From Leptobrachium leishanense (taxonomy: Eukaryota; Chordata; Amphibia; Anura; Megophryidae), in contig CM019071.1 in assembly GCA_009667805.1 (NCBI GenBank), positions 45,333,593 to 45,397,592 of the forward strand: a stretch of 64,000 bases of DNA. The letters run 5' to 3'. Positions 36,201 to 48,200 of the stretch are shown one piece after another. Numbering within the stretch: position 1 is the stretch's first letter; each line of letters starts with the position of its first letter. The position numbers and the translations under genes are program-made. The notes beneath the pieces are model-generated. The model was not told the origin of the DNA. It worked only from the letters and a program-made list of their open reading frames with translations, and ran no database searches.

Positions 36201-39200
36201 ACCCTTTCACTGCTGAGTGCTGAGCCATTTCACCGCTGTGCGCTGAGCTAATTTTTTCTGCTTTTGTTCACGTTTAAATGCGATTTGAAGCAGTGGGAAA
36301 TGTTTTACCAACAATGAGTGGGAAATGGTTTACCAACAATGGGTGGGAAATGGTTTACCAACAATGAGTGGGAAATGGTTTACCAACAATGAATGGGAAA
36401 TGTTTATGAATCCCATAGGCTTCAATGTTAAAAATATTCCTGTTGGTCGGGGGCGGAGCTAGCCGAGGAAGCGAACGGCTGCATGTTGAAGGAGCTCCGT
36501 GATAAACACGGTTTTTAAAGTTATTTCCGCCACTTGCTCGCACTTGAGAAACGCTCTACGGTCTCTGGGGGCACTGGGGGACTCGGTGAGTTTGCCTTAC
36601 CCCCGAAATTGACGCTCCGGAGCGGATTAACCCCCGCGGCACAATCGGGGCCTAGTACTAGCGGCCATTTTAGAAGCCTGGAAGGAGATTTCTGAGACCT
36701 TTTACCGCTCTTCTTCCTTGTGCCTGCGCTTTTGGTGACATGCCCACCGGTCGCTCACAGAAGCTGGGGTCCAGACAGAGGGACATTTGGGACTCCATTA
36801 GAGGTGGGTCCACTTCGAAGGGAGATGCGATCTCCTCCCTCCCCCGGGCTATGACTTTTCGGAAGATGAAGAGGACCCCTGGCAATCGGGTGGTAGCTCT
36901 GCGATGACCTGGATCTCCCCACAATCTCGGACACCAGACTCCCAACCACTATCTGCAGCAGCAAAAAAAAGGGCGCAAAAGAAACGAAAAGCGGCGCTGA
37001 TGGCGTCTTTGAGTGCCTCACTTGCTGCTGGTGGCCTCTCTGACGGGGATTCGGCCGAGGAACACCAGCTTTCAGCCAGCAGTAGTGTGGCTTCATTACG
37101 ACAGGACGTTTTGAGACCGGTTGCCCAACCACAACAAACGAGAGCGACCTCATTCGAAACCCGTATGACACAGCCTGAGGAAAGTCGGCAGGAGGAGGAT
37201 GATGATCTTCCTCTTACAAAAAGAGACCTTTGGAGGATCCTGGACGAACTCCGAGAGATCCGGGGGGTGTGGAAACCTGAAGTGGCGGCGGTTCGGGAGG
37301 AGTTTGCAACAATCCGTACGCAGGTGACAGCAGTGCAGGCGACGACCTCTACAGTGCTATCAGAACATACTCACCTGTTGGGACAGGTCGCTGGTCTAAG
37401 ATCCCAGGTCGAGCTTTTGTCCTGCTCTGTGGAGATGCTGGAAACAAGACACCGCCGTCGTAACGTCAGGGTCAGAGGCATCCCGGACTCTGTGTCGTCG
37501 GATGAACTCCCAGCTTATGTGTCTCATTTGGCCCTTCGGATGGCGGGACTCCCTCCTGACAAGCCAGATGTGATCGGATCGGTATTCAGGGTTCAGAAAC
37601 CTGCGTCGCTTTCGAAGGGGACACCCCGTGATGTCGTGGTGGCCTTTCGTGACGTAGCATTTAAGGTCAAGCTTATGTCTGCTCCTGGCGCAAGAGATCC
37701 AGTGAAATTTGAGGGCTCCACGTTGGCTTTGTATCACGACCTTCCATTCCAGACTCTGCTTGCTCGCAGGCGGTTCCGTCCTGTGACTGCGGTTCTTCGT
37801 CGGAGGGGGATCTGTTATCGGTGGGGCTTGGCGGGAGCATTGGTGGTGACACATAATAATGTCCCCTACACCATCACTGATCCTGAAACCGCCTGGTCCG
37901 ACCTTGAAGCGGCGGGCATCTCGCCGGACCCTCGAACTTCAGCCAGACTGAGACCTGAGCGATATTGTTTACCCCCCCCAGCTTTTTTCTTCTCTGTTTA
38001 CGTGTGTGACGTTCTGGGTCTCTGGTGCCCCCTCTGGCAATACTGGACATTGCTTTTAGTTCTGGACATTTGGTTCACGTCCAAGCCTGATCAGTACCTG
38101 GACTCCATTGGTTCACCCTGGACCATTTTGTATAAATGGAGACCACTCCCTTAGTAGGGTGCAGTCTCATTCATCCTGGATCAGTCATTCAGCTCATGTC
38201 TGGTTTGCCTTGCTCTAGATTCATCCTGAATCATCTATTCAGTTCAGTCTGTCTTCAAGCTCCTGTCTGGTTTGCCTTGGTCTAATTTTATCCTGTTCAG
38301 TCTGTCTGTCTTCCAGCTCGCTCATGTCTGGTCTTTCCCTGGTCTAGATTTATCCTGTTAAGCCTGTTTTCCTGGTCATTCTGTTTACAGGCTCATGTCT
38401 GGTTTGCACTGTTTTTCTTGCCTTCTTGTATCATGTTTAATTCTGCCTCCCATGTTTAGTTGCCTATTTTGTTTATACCTGGTTTTCTTTATATTTCTTG
38501 CCGTGAGGTTAAAGGCTCTGTTTATTGTATTTAAGTTCTTGGTTCCTAGAATAAATTATATATATTTATTTTTCTAGTTCAGGCTCATGGTCTATTTTCA
38601 CTGCTCATTAGGCTCACACCCCTCTCTGTCAGGTCAGGTCCCTGACCCCCATCGTGACATATGTCACGATGGGGGTCAGGGACCTGACCTGACAGAGAGG
38701 GGTGTGAGCCTAATGAGCAGTGAAAATAGACCATGAGCCTGAACTAGAAAAATAAATATATATAATTTATTCTAGGAACCAAGAACTTAAATACAATAAA
38801 CAGAGCCTTTAACCTCACGGCAAGAAATATAAAGAAAACCAGGTATAAACAAAATAGGCAACTAAACATGGGAGGCAGAATTAAACATGATACAAGAAGG
38901 CAAGAAAAACAGTGCAAACCAGACATGAGCCTGTAAACAGAATGACCAGGAAAACAGGCTTAACAGGATAAATCTAGACCAGGGAAAGACCAGACATGAG
39001 CGAGCTGGAAGACAGACAGACTGAACAGGATAAAATTAGACCAAGGCAAACCAGACAGGAGCTTGAAGACAGACTGAACTGAATAGATGATTCAGGATGA
39101 ATCTAGAGCAAGGCAAACCAGACATGAGCTGAATGACTGATCCAGGATGAATGAGACCGCACCCTACTAAGGGAGTGGTCTCCATTTATACAAAATGGTC

Positions 39201-42200
39201 CAGGGTGAACCAATGGAGTCCAGGTACTGATCAGGCTTGGACATGAACCAAATGTCCAGAACTAAAAGCAATGTCCAGTATTGCCAGAGGGGGCGCCAGA
39301 GACCCAGAACGTCACAACGTGTCACTGGTCTATAGATAAGCTCTGAGTATAATTTATCAGGACAATTTATGGCATTTACGTTGATAGTCCTACATGCTTA
39401 TGTGTTTCTTTTGTGTTTTCTTCCTTCACTGAGGTTGGGACTTCTTGCTTTTTGTTTTTATTATTCCCTTATTGACCTGTTACTACTTGCATCTTACATT
39501 ATCTGACTGGCTGACCGTAGTTAGTTTGGCCAGCCCTAGACGGCTGTCTTTTTCTACGTTTGATTTCGTGAATTTCTTGTGTATAATTCTCTAAATAGAG
39601 AATTTAAAAAAAAATAAAAAATTCCTGTTTTAATCCAATATCTAATAAACCGTTTATTATATTCTGCAGTAAAGAGTCATATATATATATATATATATAT
39701 ATATAGAGTCCAATATTGAGCCCAGTCACGCCAACAAGGTGAAATTGGACCTGAGTGCAATGTCCCATAGATAGGTATATATCGAAACAATATGGACAGC
39801 ACATCCGGATTTGCTAATAAAATCACAAAAATTTATTGAAAAATTGGTTTTAAAAAAACTTACGGTTTTTAGTTCCGCTCCAACCTTGATAAAGGCCTTT
39901 GAAGGGGCCGAAACGTCGGTGGAGCGGAACTAAAAACCGTATGTTTTTTTAAAACCAATTTTTCAATAAATTTTTGTGATTTTATTAGCAAATCCGGATG
40001 TGCTGTCCATATTGTTTCGATATATATATATATATTTTGGATCTTTTAAGCATTTTTGGCATTTTTGAACCTTCTTTTTTTTCCTCGCACTTTCCGCAAA
40101 CGTCCCAAAATATTCAAAGTTCGAACAGCCGATGTTCGAATCGAACTTCGAACTGATTCGAAAAGGCAGCCCATCCCTAATAAAGATCTGTTTCAGTCCG
40201 CACTGGGACTTTTCTCAAAATATGGTACAAGACAAAACCACACCCCTAAATACCCCCAAACAATTAAAACCCACTCCCACCTACACATGTGACATAATTA
40301 GCTCAGGCGGTCTATGCAACACAATGTACCAGGCGACAACTTCATTTTCAGGATGAATGTTAGCAGCCATTGCTCAGGTGACCGTAACGATAAACGCACT
40401 TTTTGATGTTCCTTATTTAACGCTTATTAATGTTTACTTTTAGAGTGTTCTGGAATCATCTAAACCGTGTGTTTCTAGTTGTCAGATATCGTCCTTGGCT
40501 TTCTGAAACACCAGACCGGCACTCACAAGAGAATCTTCCAGAATATGAAAAATATGGCCTCCTTTATGAAGAGCAGAGTCGACGAACACCAGAAGACGTT
40601 GGACCCAAGCTTCCCCCGAGACTACACCGATGCTTTCCTTCTGAAGATGGAACAGGTAGTATGTTGCGCAACCAACTTTAACGTCAGGACAATGGCTATA
40701 CCAACACATCCAACTGCAGACTGAGGAACTTTCATTAAAAAGATCTAAAATGATACAATATCTGAAATTGTCCAAAATCCCAAATGTTCCAAAAATGTCC
40801 CAAAATCTGGAATGGTCCAAATTCAAATGGTCCAAATTTTGAAAGAACATCCCACACCTGACCTCTTGGGGAACATTATTAAAATGCTGTATATAGTGAC
40901 CTACAGGCTTTCACAAATAATCCAACCCCATCCGATTCCCATTTCCACCAGTGAGTATCGTGTTTGAGCAGTCACTGTGGATCACTGGTAGACAGGAGAT
41001 ATGTTCATGCTTTCAATTAATCTCAGGTATCTTTATCATGTTACAACTCAAACCCCATTGTATCCTTCATGCAGAAAATCAACAATCCACTTAAATGCCA
41101 TCTGAACATCTGATCTCTCCATCTCTGCTGGCCAGTAACCTGTTACTGGTAATACCTGAGCTTTCCATTGTCAACAGTGGTTCCTACCCCAGGTCCCCTA
41201 ACAGGACAGATTTTAAGACCTTGGGGAAATGGAGACTGAATCCCTGAGCAGAAAATCCTATCACCTGACCTGTTAGAGGGACCTGAGGACCAGGGTTGGG
41301 AACCACTGTTCTGCAAGACTTACATTTCACACAGATCTTCTATATAGGTTTGACTCAAGGTCTGAATGTGATTCAAAAGCTTCTTCTCCATCTTCTCCAA
41401 TATCTTCAGATGAAAGATGATCCTGACACAGAGTATAACATGAAGAACCTGATCAGCAGCACCCTCCAGATCTTTTTCGCTGGGATAGAGACCGTCAGTA
41501 GAATAATGTCCTTCGCACTTCTCCTGCTCCTCAAGCACCCTGATGTCCAAGGTATTGCTCTTAAAAAAACCAAAAAAACCCTAATACGTAACAAAAAGGG
41601 ACTTTAGAAGGACTTTCTGTAAAGAACTTTGGATGAGGAACATTTTTTAAGTAATCGTATGGTCATACAACCAACATGAGGTCTTCATACCTCTTCAGAA
41701 ATATTTTAATATCTTCAACCTCACGATATACGGGCCACCGAGTAACCCGGGGAGAATGAAATACGTGAGGTGGGAAGACGGAAAGTAATAAGAGGGAGGG
41801 AGAAAGGGTGGAGTGGCTTCCACGAGCAGCCTGGTAAACCATTGTGGTAACAACTAAACTGTAACAGGAGATTAGGTTGCCCTATACACTATAGATAGGA
41901 AGACGTCAGCCATCGATTGAGTCCCATTGGTCCCATATTTTATGGAATGTTTTTCTCTTGGTAACGCATTGCATAAACGTTTTAATCCCACCAGAGAAAG
42001 TCCATGAGGAGATCGATCGAGTAATCGGCAGAGATCGCCGCCCCGTGTACCAGGATAGGGTTAATATGCCCTATACGGAGGCAGTGATGCATGAGATACT
42101 CCGATACAGCGACCTGGCACCCTATGGCATCCCTCGTACTACAATACAGGATACCGAATTCTATGGCTACAGCATCCCTAAGGTTTGTGCGAGATAGTAA

Positions 42201-45200
42201 CAACCCCAAACTCTAAAAGCATTAAATAGACATGGGCAATAGTTTTTAATGCATTGAATTTCTTTGAATATTCTGAAATTCAGCACAAAAAACAATTTGT
42301 GGACACCTCAGGGTTTATTTCAGCAAACGCAGCAGATTCAAAACATATAAATTCTATCTGGATACATTTTATCCCGTCGGAATGCTAAAACAAAAAAAGA
42401 TAACATTTCTATCATTTACAGCTTGTAAAATTATTAGGGATGTGCCTTTCATAACGAATCAAAATTCAGATGAAATTTACCGAGTCGTATTTTGGATGCA
42501 TGTCCAAAATAACAAATTGGTTCCGTCCGGCACAAAAACCAAATACAACAAACCCAGGACATACTTGAAAACGAGAGAAATCTCAATGTATCCTTCCTGG
42601 TAAAATCCTTTATAAATAAATAAATAAATTCTGTTTTTGCGAATCGATTAATAGTACTATGGCTTTTAGATTCAGCAACACCTCCCTGTCCATTGGTCAT
42701 TGTGCTGAATCTGTTCAGCACCACGGGCCATGGACAGCGCCATGGTACCATTGGGTGCTGTTCGGCAGCAGTGAAATCCCCCATAGAGAAGCAATGGTTA
42801 ATCTAATCACATTGACCAGCAGAGAAATGTCAGTGAAATGCCCTGATGTTCAGTGGTTCGTTCGACAGGTTTAAATGAATCCCAAAGGTTTCGATGTAAA
42901 AAATATTATTAAATATTTATTCAACTGTTTATTCTTTTCATTTGTAGGTTTTTTTGTTTTGTTTTAGGCTTTTTTTAGGGATTTTTTTTTAGTGACGGTT
43001 TTGGATTCCTAATTATTTTTAAACAATGTTTTTTTTTTTTTTTTCTTTGCCGAACATAGCATTTTCCTTTCTTTCCTTCAGTCTGGCTACGTTTAGGCTA
43101 GGGTCAGACGAACGTGATTTCTACGGACTGTACGTCAGTACGAAGACACAGTAGTGGCCACACAGTCCGTTTTTTCACTGACGTATTATTTGACGGATGT
43201 AGCAGGGAAAATAAAATAAAAAGCAAAACCATTTTGTCCGTGAACAATGCTGGACGTATAAATGCTGGACGTATAAATGCAGTCCGTCTGACCACGTTCC
43301 ATCACTCACACACAAAGCTATGCAGACGTTGCGGACGCAGCGCACTTTGTGCGGCCGTTCTAGGGGTTGTACGTCTTGCCTGCCTTGCGTCCGTGGGCCG
43401 CGGCCGTTGTGCGTCCGCAGTTCAGTGCGGACGTACTTCATGTAACGGGCTCCGATGGGCTTCCTGTCATGCTATTACGGACGTACTTTTAGGTGCAATC
43501 ACGGACGTGAACACTACGCTCTTCTGACACCAGCCTAAGGCTAGGGTCAGACGAACGCATTTTTCACATGCGTTTAGCCGCACGAAATCACGGCCGTGCT
43601 AGCAGCAAATGACGTCCAAAGTCGTGGAACATAACCAATGCCGGCCAACATAACGTCCAGACGCAAAAGTGTTTTATTGATGATCCGTACAAAATCACGG
43701 ACGAAAATGCGCATCGTATGACCACTATTGCGTATTCCGTGAAAAAATACGTCCATTTGTTCGAACGCACTTTTTCACGGACAACGTGAAAAATGCGTTC
43801 GTCTGACCCTAGCCTTAGTGGGGGATGTCCTTGGTGCTGAAACCTATTCAAGAAAAAAAAAAACGATTTGAAAAGAATGTTTGCAAAAAATCGATAAATA
43901 GACCTTCTACTGCAGAATAAAATAATAAATGGTTTATTAGATATTGAATTAAAACGGCAATATTTTTAACATTAAAGCCTATGGGATTCGCCTGAATAAA
44001 CCTGCCGAGTGTATCCACCGAATGACGGAGCTTTTTGGCAACCTTTCACTGCTGGTTTTAGTTCTCTGAATAGCCGAAGCAGTGCTTAGAAACATAGAAA
44101 CATGTCGGCAGATAAGAACCTTTCGGCCCATCTAGTCGCCCAATTACATAGATACTTTACCTGGATTTATCTTTTGTTTAGGATAGCCTTATGCCTATCC
44201 CATGCTGCTTAAATTCAATTACTGTTTTGGCCTCTACCACTTCTACTGGAGACTGTTCCATGTATCCACCACCCTCTCAGTAAAATAATGCTTCCTGATG
44301 TTACTTTTAAACTTTTTGCTACTTTGTTTCCGTTTAAATATACTCCCTTCCTCTACCTTGTGGATTCCCTTTACGTATTTAAATGTTTCTATCATATCTC
44401 CTCTGTCTCGTCTTTTTCCAAGCTGTACATGTTAAGATCATTAAGCCTTTCCTGGTAACTTTCTCCTTCAAGCCGTACACCATTTTAGTAGCCCTTCTCT
44501 GAACTCTCTCTAAGATGTCTATATCCTTCTGGAGATACGGTCTCCAGTACTGCACACAGTACTCCAAGTGAGGTCTCACCAGTGCTCTGTACAGTGGTAT
44601 GAGCACTTCCTTTTCCTACTGCTAATACCTCTCCCTACACAACCAAGCATTCTGCCAGCATTTCCAAGCATTCTGCCAGCATTTCCTGCTGCTCTATTAC
44701 ATTGACTACTTACCCTTAGATCCTCTGAAATAATAACCCCTAAATCCCAACCCTCAGATGTATCAAATATTCTATATTCAGCCCTTGGGTTTTTACGTCC
44801 CAGGTGCATTATCTTGCACTTATCCACATTAAAACTCAATTGCCACAACTCCGACCATTTTTTTTAGTTTACCTAAATCATTTGTCATTTGGCTGATCCC
44901 TCCAGGAACGTCAACCCTGTTGCTAATCTTTGTGTCATCAACAAAAAGACATACTTTTCCATTAATACCTTCTGCAATATCACTAATAAAAATATTAAAG
45001 AGAATGGGTCCAAGTACTGACCCCCGAGATACCCCACTGGTAACAAGACCTTGCGCCGAATAAACTCCATTTACCACAACCCTCTGTTGCCTGTCACTCA
45101 GCCACTGCCTAATCCATTCAACAATATTGGAATCCAAGCTCAAAGATTGCAATTTATTGATAAGCTTCTATGCGGAACAGTATCAAAAGCCTTACTGAAA

Positions 45201-48200
45201 TCTAAATAAGCAATGTCTACTGCACCACCTGTGTCTATTATTTTTGTTCCCCAATCAAAAATATCAGTAAGATTAGTTTGGCATGATCTCCCTGAGGTAA
45301 ACCCATGTTGTTTCTGATCCTATACTCTATCAGGGTTATTCAGAGAGCGGTGAAAAGCAGGAGAATGACTGGAGAAGTGAAAATTCTAGGTCAAAATAGC
45401 CAAACAAGAAAAATTCAACCATTTATCTCACTTTCCAAATCGGCTATTTTGACCTAGAATTTTCCATTCTCCAGTCATTCTCCTGCTTTTCACCACTATC
45501 TGAATAACCCCGTATGTGTTTTTAGATGTTCAACAATCCTTTCCTTAACATGGTTTCCATTAATTTCCCCACTACTGACGTAAGACTAACTGGCCTATAG
45601 TTCCCCGATTCCTCCCTACTACCCTTCTTGTAAATGGGCACAACATTTGCTAATTTCCAGTCTTCTGGGACAATTCCCGTTAGCAAGGATTGGTTAAATA
45701 AATCTGTTAACGGTTTTGCTATTACATCACTGAGCTCTTTTAATAATTTAGGGTGGATCCCATCAGGCCCCATTGACTTATTTGTCTTTACTTTAGACAG
45801 CTGCTGTAGAACCTCCTCCTCTGTAAACTGATATGTAAATGTCTCTTTAGTGTTTCCTCCTAACTGAGGTCCCTTTCCTTCCTTTTCTTCTGCAAAGAAT
45901 GAACAAAAATATTCATTGAGGCAGTCAGCGAGACTTTTATCCTCTTCTACATACCTTCCTTTGTTTTTAATCTAACTAATCCTTGTTTTACTTTTCTTTT
46001 CTCATTTATGTATCTAAAAAATGTTTTGTCCCCCTTTTTTACTGACTGAGCTATTTTCTCTTATGCGTGTGCTTTGGAAGCTCTTATAAATTGCTTTGCC
46101 TCTTTCTGTCTAATCTTATAGGTTTGCCTATCTTCTTCACTCTGAGTTTTTTTATAATTATTGAATGCTGTCTTTTGTTCTTCACTATTTTGGCCACTTC
46201 TGCAGAGTACCACAGTGGTTTCTTCCTTTTTGTTTTTGCTAACAAGCCGAATGCAATTTCCTGTGGCCTTCAATAATGCTTCCTTTAAATAATCCCATTT
46301 CTCCTGGACACCCTTTAAACTCCTTCAGTCTGATAATGACTCCTTCACACAAAATCTCATTTTAGAAAATCTTTTTTTTAAAGTCTAAAACTTTTGTTTT
46401 TGTGTGGTGCGGCTCCATCCCTGTTCTTATATTAAACCATACTGATGGTGATCACTAGATCCCAAATTTTCACCTACAACAACGTCCGATACCAAACCTC
46501 CATTTGTGAGTATTAAATCCAATATGGCCTCTTTACGGGTCGGCTCTCAACTACTTGTGTTAGAGATAATCCCAGTAGCGAGTTTAGAATATTTGTACTC
46601 CTGGTGCACCCAGCTGTTTTGTTTTCCAGTTCACATCAGGAAGATTAAAGTCCCCCATGATAATAACTTCCTCCTTCATTGCCATTTTGGCTATTTCCTC
46701 AACAGCAGATTATCTAGCTCTTCTACTTGTCCATCGGGGTCTATAGATCACACCTACACGAGCTACTGTATGATTGCCAAATGTTAGCGTAACCCAAACT
46801 GACTCTATGTTCACCTCGCTCAGCTTTATTTGTTTTGTTTTTTTGTTGTTTTTCACATACAGGGCCACTCCTCCTCCTTTCCTACCTTCTCTGTCTTTTC
46901 TATATAAAGAGTACCCCTGGTATTGTTATGTCCCAGTTATTTTTCTCCCTGAACCATGCTTCTCTATGGGGATTTCACTGCCCTCGAACAGGCACCGAAC
47001 AGGCACCGTATGTGCAGGCAATTCGTCAACATTTGGCGTATTGCTTGCTCTCTGAATAGCCGAATGGCCAGGAAAGGTAACCTTACCCTGAATTTCACTG
47101 TTCAGTTACTCTTTGAATAACCCTATATGTTTGAAAATACTGACTTTGCTGCCGGCGTGGAGTGTGAGCAACGGCAGTGGTATTGCTCATTTTATACGTG
47201 ACAAATGGACAATGCCACTGCTTAGGAACAATACATAAATGGAAGGCAGTGTCGGTGTCTTTTTTAGGTAGTCTAAAAAGGAAAGTGTGTGTGCTGGCGC
47301 TCAGGAAATGACATATAATGTAATTCGTTGTTTACCAATCCAACTATTTATCTGATCTGTATATAGGTAGTGCCTGTATATTTTGCCTGTGCATTAAGTG
47401 GAATGTCAGGAATCTGAGTTCGGCCTATTTTTTTAGGGAGTGTGGCGAATCATTCTACAACCTCTCAGTTACCCGGATTAAAGTACCAAAGGAAAGGAAA
47501 GAACACCCTTACGGCGCAGTGATAATATTATGCATACATTATACGATGTTCAGCGCAAAGAGTGTTGCCCCTCGCGTTAATGCGTTTTTTCATGCACGCA
47601 CAATTGTGCACGAAGAATGTAATACTGCCCAATATATTTTGTGCAAATGCAGATCGAAAAATGTCCGCAGCTACAGGATGGTCCTAATGACAGCGTATGG
47701 TTCTGTTGCCATCTAGTGGCCAAAAACTAATAAATAAGTCCTTTAAGAATCTTTTAATGGCAAACGCTTTTGAAAAAAGGAACTCTGTTACGTATCTCTC
47801 TTGGGTTGGTGGTTGTGGACCTCCTTCCTTCTATGTGGTGGTAGCTGAGGGTGGGGGGTGTTGTTGTTTCTACTCCTATGCGCTTATTTCTGGGTATGTA
47901 TACCTCAAAGAGTAAATACTCAATGGTGCAGATTATCCTCAGATATTCCAGAAATATACAAGATCGGGTGGTACGCATATTTTTGTGTCTATAACCAGAT
48001 ACCAGTGTATGTACGGACAGTGTCGTAAAGGAGCACTGGATCTCCTCAGGTTCCTCTTTTCTTCAGCTCAAGGCTACTATTGGCTTTGATTGTTGATTGT
48101 CTGTGACCTCTGGCCCCCTTTTGCGTTCGGAAGTCACCTTCACAAGTCACAAAAATACTGCAAAAGGGGATATTCCCTTCTGGATCAAAAGTCACCATAG

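Larger units (their letters stand above)
36445..39620 (+). mobile_element. L1-type LINE carrying only ORF1 (HAL1-like), split by an LTR pair
   Basis: Flanked by a 9-bp duplication ATTCCTGTT (36436-36444, 39621-39629) and ending in an A-rich tail. It has a GC-rich 5' UTR of about 460 bp, an intact ORF1, and about 280 bp of 3' sequence. No ORF2 is present anywhere. It hosts the inverted LTR pair at 38005-39316. The arrangement is like the mammalian HAL1 half-LINEs, which encode ORF1 only. Confidence 0.8.
43855..47125 (+). mobile_element. CAGGGTTAT-family MITE split by a CR1 LINE
   Basis: Left part 43855-44087 (TGGTTTATTAGATATTG, GCCGAAGCAGTGCTT) and right part 46957-47125 (GGGGATTTCACTGCCCTCG, GAATAACCCT) are consecutive in the copy at 9991. 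The five bases TGCTT are duplicated at the junctions (44083-44087, 46957-46961). The 5' end of this copy is missing or covered by the preceding MITE pair. Confidence 0.75.

Noticed and set aside
38395..38926. Two identical 60-residue proteins on opposite strands
   Set aside because: They reflect the two inverted LTR arms, not genes.
38005..39316. Palindrome as a fold-back sequencing artefact
   Set aside because: Arms differ at several CpG sites and the whole is bounded by a single ACGTG duplication inside a rejoinable L1 ORF1 frame.
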